Origin: Pedobacter frigiditerrae | Lineage (GTDB): Bacteria > Bacteroidota > Bacteroidia > Sphingobacteriales > Sphingobacteriaceae | DNA: 64,000 bases | Assembly (NCBI RefSeq): GCF_004331645.1 | Contig: NZ_SJSK01000004.1 | Coordinates: 526,473 to 590,472 of the forward strand | Direction of reading: 5' to 3' | Shown: positions 50,025 to 58,910 of the stretch, piece by piece | How the letters are laid out: the number at the start of each line of letters is the position of its first letter | How positions within the stretch are numbered: the stretch's first letter is position 1 | Notes under the pieces: model-generated | What the model saw: the letters and a program-made list of their open reading frames with translations, nothing else | Databases searched by the model: none | Told to the model about the DNA's origin: nothing | Program-made: the position numbers and the translations under genes

Positions 50025-51722
50025 ATGAGATTACATAAAACGATATATACTACTCTATTTTTACTTACTGCTGGTTCATTTGCAACAAAGGCGCAAGATG
50101 TTAAACCACCAGAGAAAACGGTTACAGAAGAAATTGAAGTAATTAGACCTTACAAACCCGTTTTGGCTGATGCTGTTAAATTGAGAAGAAGTCCAGACTT
50201 AAATAACGTAGCCACTTACAAAGCAAAATTCAACTATATTTTAACCGATAGGAAACTAGAGTTAAACTCTGATATTCAAAAACTACAGGCTCAGCAATTA
50301 GCTGATGAACGTGCTGCTGAACTAATTAATAACTATGTAAAAGGCGGCCTTGGCTCTTTAGGCACTTTTCTTGCCGAAGCTTATGTAGGCACAGGAAAAG
50401 ATGAAGCATTGCAAGCTGGTGCATTTTTTAGGCATTTTGGTCAAGAAGGAAAACTAAATAAGCAAAACGAGAATACTCAACAGTTAAGTGCATTTGGACG
50501 TAGCATTGGAGAGAAAACCACATTAAATGGCCGTGTCAACTTTGAAAGACACGGATTATATTTTTATGGCATTGATGAAGCAAATCCAACTTTAAATCCT
50601 AATCCAGAGAAACAAGCCATCAACTTCTTTGAGTTAGAGGGTGAAGCCATCAATAAATTTACCAACGACGAAAATGCATTAAGTTACGCTGCAAAGGTTA
50701 ATGCTTACCTTTTGAATGATAAATTTTCTGCCAAGGAAAATGCCATTACCTTAACAGGATATTTAAACAAAAGGATTAGCAAATTTAATTTGGGTCTTGC
50801 TGCTGCTGCTGAGTTGGGTAGTACAAAAGATGTAAATACCAGTGTTTCAAATAATTTATTACGATTAAATCCTTACATCAAATTACAAGCGAATGGTGTG
50901 AAAATTACTGCCGGAATTAATTTCGTTCAAGAGTTTGGAGAATTTTCTAGCACAAGAATTTTCCCTTCAGTAACTGCCGATTTCACCTTAATTCCAGATT
51001 TTCTACAAATCTTTGGAGAGGTTAAAGGTGATGTTAATCGCAATAGCTTAAAAAACTTTACGGATGAAAATCCATTCCTAAATGGAAATATTGCCATTCA
51101 AAACACTGTAGAAAAAATGAGCATTAGTGGTGGTATTAAAGGCACAGGTGGTCCGGGTTTTGGTTACAAAGCAAGATTTTATAGCAAAAGGATTACAGAT
51201 ATGCCTTTATTCGTAAACAACTTTACCAGCTTTAATAAATTCGATGTGATTTATGATTTCGGAACAATGAAATTATTAGGCTTAGAAGGAGAAATTTCTG
51301 TTCAGGTAAGCGATAATTTAAAATGGACTGGTAAAATAAACCTTGAAGATTACAAACCAGCAGTAGAGAAACAAAGCTATTATAAACCTCAACTACGTAT
51401 AGGCTCTAATTTCTCATATACCTACAACAAGAAATTGAGCTTCAATGCAAATGTGGCAATCCAAGATGATAGTGACGCTAAAGTTTACGTTTCAGAGCCA
51501 CAAGTATTAGGTAAATATCCACCTGTTCCAGATTATTCAAAAGAAACTGTTGTTACTGTAAAAGGTTTTGTAGACTTAGGCATTGGTGCAGATTATAAAA
51601 TCAACAACAAGTTTTCAGCTTTTGCCAAGGCAACAAACCTACTTAATACCAATTACAGTAAATACTTGTATTACCGTACAAATGGTTTCAGTATTTTTGG
51701 TGGATTAAGCTACTCATTTTAG
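50025..51722 (+). CDS. Outer-membrane beta-barrel, TonB-receptor-like without plug
   Basis: A 565-aa protein from the ATG at 50025 (the TTG at 50019 is rejected). Signal peptide ends TKAQ. The mature N-terminus has a conserved-looking segment, EEIEVIRPYKPVLADAVKL, then a coiled region (about 75-115), then a barrel with regular amphipathic strands to the C-terminus (AKATNLLNTNYSKYLYYR... and final GGLSYSF, an aromatic-ended last strand). The closing strands look like a TonB-dependent receptor, but no plug domain is present and the size is small. It is coupled to the large TPR gene (9-bp gap). Confidence 0.82.
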   Translation: MRLHKTIYTTLFLLTAGSFATKAQDVKPPEKTVTEEIEVIRPYKPVLADAVKLRRSPDLNNVATYKAKFNYILTDRKLELNSDIQKLQAQQLADERAAELINNYVKGGLGSLGTFLAEAYVGTGKDEALQAGAFFRHFGQEGKLNKQNENTQQLSAFGRSIGEKTTLNGRVNFERHGLYFYGIDEANPTLNPNPEKQAINFFELEGEAINKFTNDENALSYAAKVNAYLLNDKFSAKENAITLTGYLNKRISKFNLGLAAAAELGSTKDVNTSVSNNLLRLNPYIKLQANGVKITAGINFVQEFGEFSSTRIFPSVTADFTLIPDFLQIFGEVKGDVNRNSLKNFTDENPFLNGNIAIQNTVEKMSISGGIKGTGGPGFGYKARFYSKRITDMPLFVNNFTSFNKFDVIYDFGTMKLLGLEGEISVQVSDNLKWTGKINLEDYKPAVEKQSYYKPQLRIGSNFSYTYNKKLSFNANVAIQDDSDAKVYVSEPQVLGKYPPVPDYSKETVVTVKGFVDLGIGADYKINNKFSAFAKATNLLNTNYSKYLYYRTNGFSIFGGLSYSF

Positions 51723-51776
51723 GTCTTGAGCAATTAAATATTGGTTGATACCGAATTATAATTTATTTTTACCAGA

Positions 51777-53021
51777 ATGGATATATTATTATACCTAACA
51801 GAGCTATTACAAACTCGCAAAACCGTAGGAATTGTGGGTTTGGGCACACTGTATAAGAAAAAATTACCTGGTAAATATGATGTAGAGCAACACGCTTTTA
51901 TACCTCCTACTTATACGATAGCATTTACGAGGGCAATAAAAGAGGAAGAAGAATTAGCAAACTATATTAGCCATAAAAGGCATATAACTACAGACTCTGC
52001 TAATTATTATATTGGCGAGTTCGCAGAGCAGATTCAAACGCAACTTGCAGAAAATCAAGAAGCAGACTTAAATATTTTCGGAAAACTTAAATACGTTAAT
52101 GACGAATTGGTTCTAGTTGGACAACAGGAAACTAATTTCGGATTCGAATTTTATGGTCTTCCTACTTTAACAGAAATTATACCCGAGGAAGAAAATACTG
52201 CAAATGAAACTGCAATCCCTGAAACTATTGAAACCGAGTATTTAGAAGAAATTGAAGAAGAAAACAAGTTAGAAGAAGAAAATCCTGGACAAGAAACTAC
52301 AGATGAAATAGAAGAAAATGTATTGCTACATGATGAGCAAGAAACTTTTGAAGAAATAGCCGAGGTAGAAAATCGTCCGACTGAGGTTTTAGAAAACACC
52401 TTTATTAAACCACCTGTTATTGAAACTGTTGAGGCTGAAGAAAAAGAAGACCCAGAAGTAGTTATTGAAAATGAAATAGTAGGAGAAGAATACATTGAAG
52501 AGGAAGAGCCTAAAAAGGGAATGCCATTTTTAATTAAGGCACTAATTATCTTATTAGTAATCATTGCTGCTGGAGCTGTTGCTTATTTTATTAATCCAAC
52601 CTTCTTTAATAAATACCTTAAAAACTTTGAAGGCAAGCAAGACAAAACTATACCAGTTGCCCCCATTGATTCGTTAAGCACTAAAACCGATTCTTTGTTA
52701 AAAGATAGTTTAACTAAAACAAATGCCATGGTTAACTTGGCTCCGGATACGCCTGCTATAGATAGTAGTAAGGTAACTGTGTATGAGATTTTAGTAAGTG
52801 CTGTAGCAACCGAAAAAAAAGCAAATAAGATCATTGCAAATCTTGCTAAAAATGGTGTTCCTGCAAAAAAGATTAAGCTTTCTAAGACTATGATCAACAT
52901 TAGCGCTGGTTCATTTTTAAAAGAATCAGAGGCTAAAATACTTCGAGATAGTTTAAGAAAAAAATTAAAAAACGAAGGCATTTATATACAACCCGTTTTA
53001 CCGAAAACACACAAAAACTAA
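51777..53021 (+). CDS. HU-CCDC81-type and SPOR domain membrane protein
   Basis: A 414-aa single-pass protein. Residues 1-130 hold a pair of HU/IHF-like domains of the bacterial CCDC81 type (MDILLYLTELLQTRKTVGIVG, VEQHAFIPPTYTIAF, ANYISHKRHITTDSANYYIGEF, DLNIFGKLKYVNDELVLV). Residues about 137-247 are a strongly acidic linker rich in Glu. A membrane helix covers about 251-270 (ALIILLVIIAAGAVAYFI). A SPOR peptidoglycan-binding domain ends the protein at about 332-408 (VYEILVSAVATEKKANKI, KIKLSKTMINISAGSF). HU part is cytoplasmic, SPOR periplasmic. exbB follows after 2 bp. Confidence 0.88.
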   Translation: MDILLYLTELLQTRKTVGIVGLGTLYKKKLPGKYDVEQHAFIPPTYTIAFTRAIKEEEELANYISHKRHITTDSANYYIGEFAEQIQTQLAENQEADLNIFGKLKYVNDELVLVGQQETNFGFEFYGLPTLTEIIPEEENTANETAIPETIETEYLEEIEEENKLEEENPGQETTDEIEENVLLHDEQETFEEIAEVENRPTEVLENTFIKPPVIETVEAEEKEDPEVVIENEIVGEEYIEEEEPKKGMPFLIKALIILLVIIAAGAVAYFINPTFFNKYLKNFEGKQDKTIPVAPIDSLSTKTDSLLKDSLTKTNAMVNLAPDTPAIDSSKVTVYEILVSAVATEKKANKIIANLAKNGVPAKKIKLSKTMINISAGSFLKESEAKILRDSLRKKLKNEGIYIQPVLPKTHKN

Positions 53022-53023
53022 AT

Positions 53024-53734
53024 ATGATTACATTGTTAATGGCGGCTGGAGACACAGCAAAAAATGTTTTAGATACCGCAAATAAGGTTGCTACAACTGC
53101 AGCACCAACTCAACCAGATTTACATTTTATAGATTTATTATTCAAAGGTGGATGGGTAATGCTTCCGTTAGCCTTATTGGCGTTTTTAGGTCTAGTTATC
53201 TTTATCGAACGTTATTTAACTATACGTAAATCATCAAAAGATGAATCTAACTTAATGTTTCAAATTAAGCAGAATATACATGATGGAAGGTTAGATAGTG
53301 CTATTGCCTTATGTAAAAACACAAAATCGCCTTTGGCAAGAATGCTAGAAAAAGGCTTAAAAAGAATAGGGAGACCAATTAAGGATATTGAAGGCGCAAT
53401 TGAAAACACAGGGAAACTAGAAGTTTCTAAACTAGAAAAGAATATAGGCATTTTAGGTATTATTGCAGGTATTGCTCCAATGCTTGGTTTCGTGGGGACA
53501 ATTATTGGGGTAATTACAATTTTCCACGATGTGTCTATTAAAGGAGAAATTGAAATTGGAACTATTTCTGGTGGTTTATACACTAAAATGATTACTTCAG
53601 CAACTGGTCTAATTATTGGTATAGTAGCTTATGTTTTATACCACATTTTAAATATGATGGTAGAAAAAATCATCCTTAAAATGGAAACAGATGCAATTGA
53701 GTTTATAGACTTATTAGAAGAACCAGGTAAATAA
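53024..53734 (+). CDS. MotA/TolQ/ExbB proton channel protein
   Basis: A 236-aa inner-membrane protein. Three membrane helices: about 43-64 (WVMLPLALLAFLGLVIFIERYL), 140-166 (IGILGIIAGIAPMLGFVGTIIGVITIF, containing the conserved APMLGFVGT motif) and 188-212. The cytoplasmic loop between helices 1 and 2 has ESNLMFQIKQNIHDGRLDSAIALC. With an ExbD/TolR partner it forms a proton-driven stator. The next gene overlaps by 1 nt (TAATG). TolQ or ExbB identity cannot be fixed by sequence alone; context includes HU/SPOR and TPR genes, not siderophore genes. Confidence 0.93.
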   Translation: MITLLMAAGDTAKNVLDTANKVATTAAPTQPDLHFIDLLFKGGWVMLPLALLAFLGLVIFIERYLTIRKSSKDESNLMFQIKQNIHDGRLDSAIALCKNTKSPLARMLEKGLKRIGRPIKDIEGAIENTGKLEVSKLEKNIGILGIIAGIAPMLGFVGTIIGVITIFHDVSIKGEIEIGTISGGLYTKMITSATGLIIGIVAYVLYHILNMMVEKIILKMETDAIEFIDLLEEPGK

Positions 53735-54135
53735 TGAATTTACGCAAAAGAAAAAAAGGTGCCGTAGAGGTACATACCTCTGCGCTGAACGACATTATGT
53801 TCTTCCTGCTTTTGTTTTTTCTATTGGCTTCTGCTGTAGTAAATCCAAGGGTAGTTAAACTATTATTGCCTAAATCTGATAGCGGACAACAATCTACTGC
53901 TAAAAAAGCTGTTACGGTTAGCATAGACGAAAATTTAAATTATTTCGTTGATAAAAAACCAACTAATATTGAGCAATTACAACCAGTTATTGAGGCTTAC
54001 CAAAAGATAGCTCCAGATTTAACCATAATTTTATACGTTGCTAAAAGTGTACCAGCCGAGAACATCATGAAAGCGTATGATGTTGCCAATAAATTAAAAT
54101 TAAAGCTAGTTCTAGCTGTAGACCCTAAGAAATAA
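53734..54135 (+). CDS. ExbD/TolR family protein
   Basis: A 133-aa protein. A basic N-terminal segment (MNLRKRKKGAVEV) is followed by a membrane helix (about 18-38, LNDIMFFLLLFFLLASAVV) with the conserved proton-carrying Asp at about position 20. The periplasmic domain of about 90 residues (VSIDENLNYFVDKKP, LTIILYVAKSVPAENIMKAYDVANKL) is the usual ExbD/TolR fold. TAATG overlaps join it to both neighbours, indicating strict stoichiometric expression. Confidence 0.93.
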   Translation: MNLRKRKKGAVEVHTSALNDIMFFLLLFFLLASAVVNPRVVKLLLPKSDSGQQSTAKKAVTVSIDENLNYFVDKKPTNIEQLQPVIEAYQKIAPDLTIILYVAKSVPAENIMKAYDVANKLKLKLVLAVDPKK

Positions 54136-54950
54136 TGACAACCACTGGCGAAGAAAATAATTATCCAAAAGCAATTGCAATTTCTGCAGTTTTGATGGGC
54201 TTATTTATTGCCCTTAGCTTTATTTGGGTTATTGGTGCGTTTCAACCAGAAGAACCGATTGGAATGGGTGGTATGGTGGTTAATTATGGCACTTCAGAAA
54301 CTGGAATGGGTAGTGATTATACGAGTATAGAAGAACCTTCCATGGATCCGAATGCGAATAATAAACTACCAGATAAAGTTACACCAGAACAAAAAGTTAC
54401 ACCTACAACTTCATCTCAGGTTGATGCAAAAGACGTAATTACCCAAAATTCTGAAGATGCAGTTGCCATCAATACAAAAGCAACTAAAAGTACTAATGCG
54501 CCCACAAGTGCAACAGAAAGTAAACCAGCTCAACCAACCATCAATCCTAATGCACTTTATAAAGGAAATAAAAATAACGGAAAAGGTCAAGGAGATGGAA
54601 CTGGTACTACACCTGGCAATCAAGGTAGTATAAATGGCGACCCATTAGCACCAAATTACGGCGAGGGTGGTTCTGGAAATGGAAATACGCCTATTCCGCT
54701 AAGCAAATTTAATAACCTAGTTACTCCAACAGATGATGGCCAGGAAACTGGAAAGATTGTAGTTAAGATTCGTGTAAATAGAAACGGACAGGTTATTTCA
54801 GCAACAGCTGGAGCAAAAGGGACAACTTTCTCTAATGATGCTTTATTCCGTAAATGCGAAAGAGCCGTAATGAATGCCACTTTAGATAGAATAGAAAATG
54901 GCCCAGAAGTTAGAACTGCTGTTGTTGTCTTTAATTTCAAAGTGAAGTAA
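54135..54950 (+). CDS. TonB/TolA-like energy transducer
   Basis: A 271-aa protein. A membrane helix at about 14-36 (AIAISAVLMGLFIALSFIWVIGAF) is followed by a long low-complexity periplasmic stretch rich in Pro, Thr, Asn and Gly (about 45-185), long enough to cross the periplasm. The C-terminal 75 residues (GKIVVKIRVNRNGQVISATAG, NDALFRKCERAVMNATLD, TAVVVFNFKV) form a TonB/TolA-type domain. It is coupled to ExbD by a TAATG overlap. Whether it meets TonB-box receptors or a Tol-like partner is open. Confidence 0.85.
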   Translation: MTTTGEENNYPKAIAISAVLMGLFIALSFIWVIGAFQPEEPIGMGGMVVNYGTSETGMGSDYTSIEEPSMDPNANNKLPDKVTPEQKVTPTTSSQVDAKDVITQNSEDAVAINTKATKSTNAPTSATESKPAQPTINPNALYKGNKNNGKGQGDGTGTTPGNQGSINGDPLAPNYGEGGSGNGNTPIPLSKFNNLVTPTDDGQETGKIVVKIRVNRNGQVISATAGAKGTTFSNDALFRKCERAVMNATLDRIENGPEVRTAVVVFNFKVK

Positions 54951-54962
54951 TTTATTTCCTTA

Positions 54963-55754
54963 ATGAAATCTTTAATCACCTTCTGTTTTTTTTTGTGCAT
55001 CTGTTGTGGTTGCCAAAAAAAAGAAAAGCAATTCCTATTACGATTAAGCTACTCTAAAGGAGATGTCTTTGACATTATATATCATAGCTATGCAATTGCG
55101 GATGATGATAAATACAAAGAGGTTTTAACAAATTCCGAAATTAAGATGAAATTCACAGTAGACTCCTTAATAGGAGATTCTGCTTATCTTTTTTCATCAA
55201 AAATTTTATATATAAAAATGCGAAACGTAGGGCGATTTGGAGAAATGATGTATCTATCTAGGGATAAAATTCATAGTAGAATGTCCAATGCAGAAAAAGA
55301 GCTACACTTAGACCTTGATCCTTTACTTGATTCTACTTTTACAATTATGATAAATAAGCAGGGCGAAATATTAAAGTCCTTTATGTATAAAAGTGGAAAA
55401 CCTGCTGGTCTTCTAATTGATTATGAAAATTGCCAAATTCCGTTTCCAAAAGATTCAATTTCGATAGGTAAAGAATGGGAAAATGAAAGAATAATTCCCG
55501 TAACAACAGGAAAACGAAAATCAATATTCCATATCAACAGAGTACAAAATTCAAAAATAGAAATAGGTGTAGAGGGTTATTTAAATATATATCCTAAGTC
55601 CAATATTAAAAATAAATTTTCTGGCCTTTATGTGATTGATAGTGTAAATAATAAACTAAAATCTGCCGAATTATACACTGAAATTAATTTATTTTTAAAA
55701 GGAAAAGGAAAAAATACGCTAGTGATTAAATCCAGAAATGTTATAGATAAATAA
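54963..55754 (+). CDS. Lipoprotein, DUF6263-like
   Basis: A 263-aa protein with a lipoprotein signal (MKSLITFCFFLCICCGC). The several cysteines make the exact lipidated one ambiguous (Cys14, 15 or 17). The mature part has repeated beta-strand pairs (FLLRLSYSKGDVFDIIYH, TFTIMINKQGEILKSF, SIGKEWENERIIPV) that resemble DUF6263 proteins; the match is loose. It begins 12 bp after the TonB-like gene and is probably in the same operon. Function is unknown. Confidence 0.75.
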   Translation: MKSLITFCFFLCICCGCQKKEKQFLLRLSYSKGDVFDIIYHSYAIADDDKYKEVLTNSEIKMKFTVDSLIGDSAYLFSSKILYIKMRNVGRFGEMMYLSRDKIHSRMSNAEKELHLDLDPLLDSTFTIMINKQGEILKSFMYKSGKPAGLLIDYENCQIPFPKDSISIGKEWENERIIPVTTGKRKSIFHINRVQNSKIEIGVEGYLNIYPKSNIKNKFSGLYVIDSVNNKLKSAELYTEINLFLKGKGKNTLVIKSRNVIDK

Positions 55755-55848
55755 TTAGCAACTTCTATACTTAACATTATTTATTAAATGATTATTTAGC
55801 AGATGTTCTTATTTTCAAACTTTTCATAACACCGAAAATCCAACACCC

Positions 55849-57135
55849 GTGACTTACCAACAAACCTTAGATTTTCTTTATAGCAAATTGCCAATGTTTA
55901 CCCGAGTTGGAGCAGTTGCATTAAAAAAAGATTTGCATAACACCATTGCAATGTGTGCAGCTTTAGATAATCCTCAAAATAAATTTAAAAGCATCCATAT
56001 TGCAGGTACAAATGGAAAAGGTTCAACATCTCACATGTTAGCTGCTGTATTACAAAAAGCAGGTTACAAAACCGGATTATATACCTCCCCACATCTAAAA
56101 GATTTTAGAGAAAGAATTCGTATCAACGGAAAAATGGTTTCTAAATCATTTGTAAAAGATTTTGTAAAAACCCAAACTGAAATTGTTAATGAAATTGAGC
56201 CATCGTTTTTTGAAGTGACAGTTGCAATGGCATTTGATTATTTTGCGAAGGAGAAAGTTGATATAGCTGTGATAGAAGTTGGCTTGGGAGGTAGATTAGA
56301 TTCAACAAACATCATTACACCAGAACTTTCTGTTATTACAAATATCAGTTTAGATCATACCAATATTTTAGGAAATACATTGCCTGAAATTGCATTTGAA
56401 AAAGCAGGAATAATTAAAAAGAATATCCCAGTTGTTATTGGAGAAAGACATTCAGAAACAGAAAACGTATTTATACAAAAGGCAGCTCAAGAAGATTCGC
56501 AAATCACCTTTGCAGAAGATAATTTACGTTTAGAAAACTTGCATCAAAAAAAACCTTTATTATCAATGGATATTTATCAAAGTAAAGGTTTAGTCTATAA
56601 AAATTTAGCACTTGATTTAACAGGCACTTATCAAAGTAAGAACATCGTAACAGTCATCCAATCCATCCTTAAATTAAAGGAATTAGGATTTAAAATTCCT
56701 GATAAGGCTATTTATTCTTCTTTAAATAAAGTAAAAAAACTAACTGGTTTACAAGGCAGATGGCAAACATTAAGTACAAATCCATTAATAATTTGCGATA
56801 CTGGGCACAACAAGGCAGGTATTACAGAAGTAATTCAAAACATCAAAAATACTAACTTCGAAAAGCTTCATTTTGTAATCGGAATGGTAAAGGATAAAGA
56901 TATCGATGGTGTTTTAGCAATTCTTCCAAAAAATGCAACCTATTATTTCTGCGAACCAGACTTAGAAAGAGCACTATCTGCAAAAGATTTAGCTGAAAAA
57001 GCATCTCATTTCATGCTGAAGGGAAAAGTATTTAATAATGTTAAAGCGGCACTAGAAACTGCAAAAAAAATGGCTAGCGCTAACGATTTAATTTTTGTTG
57101 GCGGAAGTACATTTGTGGTAGCAGAAATATTATAA
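55849..57135 (+). CDS. folC: Bifunctional folylpolyglutamate/dihydrofolate synthase
   Basis: Adds glutamate to folates and can form dihydrofolate from dihydropteroate. The 428-aa protein starts at a GTG codon; MTYQQTLDFLYSKLPMF is the usual N-terminal family pattern, so the GTG is preferred over the ATG at residue 16. The P-loop is HIAGTNGKGSTSHM at about 51-64. VGLGGRLDSTN and ISLDHTNILG carry Mg/ADP contacts, and ICDTGHNKAG is in the second domain. It is 94 bp after the lipoprotein gene. In Bacteroidota folC often follows the exbB-exbD-tonB genes, as here. Confidence 0.95.
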   Translation: MTYQQTLDFLYSKLPMFTRVGAVALKKDLHNTIAMCAALDNPQNKFKSIHIAGTNGKGSTSHMLAAVLQKAGYKTGLYTSPHLKDFRERIRINGKMVSKSFVKDFVKTQTEIVNEIEPSFFEVTVAMAFDYFAKEKVDIAVIEVGLGGRLDSTNIITPELSVITNISLDHTNILGNTLPEIAFEKAGIIKKNIPVVIGERHSETENVFIQKAAQEDSQITFAEDNLRLENLHQKKPLLSMDIYQSKGLVYKNLALDLTGTYQSKNIVTVIQSILKLKELGFKIPDKAIYSSLNKVKKLTGLQGRWQTLSTNPLIICDTGHNKAGITEVIQNIKNTNFEKLHFVIGMVKDKDIDGVLAILPKNATYYFCEPDLERALSAKDLAEKASHFMLKGKVFNNVKAALETAKKMASANDLIFVGGSTFVVAEIL

Positions 57136-57191
57136 TAAATTCACTAACGCTTCATAATCAATTAGTATTTTTACTACACCAAATGCACATA

Positions 57192-58847
57192 ATGAAATTT
57201 AAACACCTACTTTTTTTAATATTAGCTATAGTCTATGCTGATGTTAATGCCCAACAAAAATCAAAATCCACTACTAAAACCTATCCTACAAATATAGAAA
57301 GACCAAAACTTGTGGTAGGTTTGGTTATCGACCAAATGCGTTGGGATTATCTGTACAGATATTATTCTAGATATAGCAATGGTGGATTTAAACGTTTAAT
57401 AAATGATGGTTTCTCTGTAGAAAATACCTTTATTCCATATACACCAACATACACAGCTTGTGGCCATACCTCAATTTATACTGGTTCAGTTCCTGCCATT
57501 AACGGCATTATTGGCAATAATTGGTACGACCCAGAATTAGGAAGAGATGTATATTGTGCAGAAGATAAAAGTGTAAAAACAGTGGGAAGCTCTTCAAGAG
57601 CCGGGGAAATGTCGCCAAAAAACATGCTTGTAACCACTATTACAGACGAACTTAGATTGGCAACGAATTTTAAAAGTAAAGTAATTGGCGTATCTATAAA
57701 AGATCGTGGTTCTATTTTACCAGCTGGGCATTCAGCAAATGCTGCATACTGGCTTGATGGAGCAAACTTTATCTCTAGCACTTATTATATGCAATCTCTA
57801 CCAACTTGGGTAACAGATTACAATAGCAAAAAAGAAGCAAATAGATATTTTGCAAAAAACTGGAATACACTCTATCCTATTGAAACCTATACTCAAAGTA
57901 CAACTGATAATAAACCTTATGAAGGTAAGTTTAGAGGAGAAGAAACCCCTACCTTCCCTCATCAGTTAACAGGGTATATCGACAAGAATTTCGAGATGAT
58001 TAAAAGTACCCCTTATGGAAACACCATAACTTTTGATTTTTCAAAATTGATTATTCAAAATGAGAAAATGGGTCAAACAGGTAATACTGATTTTCTTGCA
58101 ATCAGCTGCTCGTCTACAGATTATGTTGGCCATCAATTTGGTCCAAACTCAATTGAAGCAGAAGACACCTATTTACGTTTAGATAAGGATTTAGAAGATT
58201 TCTTTAATTATTTAGATAAAACAATTGGCAAAGGAAACTACCTACTGTTTTTATCTGCAGACCATGCAGTTGCTCATGTACCTAACTTTATGAAGGAAAA
58301 TAAATTACCCTCAGGTACAGTTAGTAATTCCACTTTGCGCAAAGGATTGGATACCTTAATGAATACAAAATTCAATCTCTCAAAATCTGTAATTACGGTA
58401 ACAAACAATCAAGTATATTTTGACCATAGCCTTATCGAAGATAAAAAAGTAGACTTCACCTTAGTTAAAAAAGCTGCAACAGAATACTTAAAGAAACAAA
58501 ATGGTATTGCAGATGCCGTAGATTTAGAAATTTTAAATAATTCTACAATTCCAGAAGAAATAAGAAAGAGAATTACAAACGGTTACAACGCTCGTCGCAG
58601 TGGCGATGTTTATTTTATTTCTAAGCCTAACTGGTTCGATGGTGGCGCAACTGGTACCACTCACGGCTCTTGGTATCCTTATGATTCTCACATCCCTTTA
58701 TTATTCATGGGCTGGAAAGTAAAGCCAGGTAAAACCAATCAAACGCATTACATGACAGATATTGCAGCTACTTTAGCCGCCATGCTTCATATTCAAATGC
58801 CAAGCGGAAGTGTTGGTTCGCCAATTACTGAAATTACACATCAATAA
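57192..58847 (+). CDS. pafA: Alkaline phosphatase PafA
   Basis: A 551-aa secreted phosphomonoesterase. From the ATG at 57192 a signal peptide ends DVNAQ; two ATGs (57183, 57192) are in frame. The nucleophile threonine is in YTPTYTACGHTSIYTGS (about residue 86-88), as in PafA where Thr replaces Ser. GNNWYDPELGRD carries the phosphate-contacting Asn and SIKDRGSILPAGH the Lys/Arg pair characteristic of PafA. Metal ligands appear in LVIDQMRWD, SSTDYVGHQFG, SADHAVAHV and THGSWYPYD. PafA is phosphate-irrepressible in related bacteria. A strong terminator follows. Confidence 0.92.
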   Translation: MKFKHLLFLILAIVYADVNAQQKSKSTTKTYPTNIERPKLVVGLVIDQMRWDYLYRYYSRYSNGGFKRLINDGFSVENTFIPYTPTYTACGHTSIYTGSVPAINGIIGNNWYDPELGRDVYCAEDKSVKTVGSSSRAGEMSPKNMLVTTITDELRLATNFKSKVIGVSIKDRGSILPAGHSANAAYWLDGANFISSTYYMQSLPTWVTDYNSKKEANRYFAKNWNTLYPIETYTQSTTDNKPYEGKFRGEETPTFPHQLTGYIDKNFEMIKSTPYGNTITFDFSKLIIQNEKMGQTGNTDFLAISCSSTDYVGHQFGPNSIEAEDTYLRLDKDLEDFFNYLDKTIGKGNYLLFLSADHAVAHVPNFMKENKLPSGTVSNSTLRKGLDTLMNTKFNLSKSVITVTNNQVYFDHSLIEDKKVDFTLVKKAATEYLKKQNGIADAVDLEILNNSTIPEEIRKRITNGYNARRSGDVYFISKPNWFDGGATGTTHGSWYPYDSHIPLLFMGWKVKPGKTNQTHYMTDIAATLAAMLHIQMPSGSVGSPITEITHQ

Positions 58848-58867
58848 AATACTTCTTTTTTGAAAAG

Positions 58868-58910
58868 CAAAAGCAGGGCAACATTCAAAGTTAGTCCTGC
58901 TTTTGTTTAT
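58868..58910 (+). terminator. Intrinsic terminator after pafA
   Basis: Stem CAAAAGCAGG (58868-58877) with CCTGCTTTTG (58896-58905) and an 18-nt loop, followed by TTTAT. After it (58911-58975) lies a fragment with CCGCTTCGCTACATTGTGGG, which looks like degenerate intergenic repeat. Confidence 0.75.

Noticed and set aside
52151..52564. Minus-strand serine-rich frame of 137 codons
   Set aside because: Its serine-rich composition is the mirror of the Glu/Asp-rich linker (GAA codons read as TTC/TCT on the other strand) in the HU/SPOR gene.
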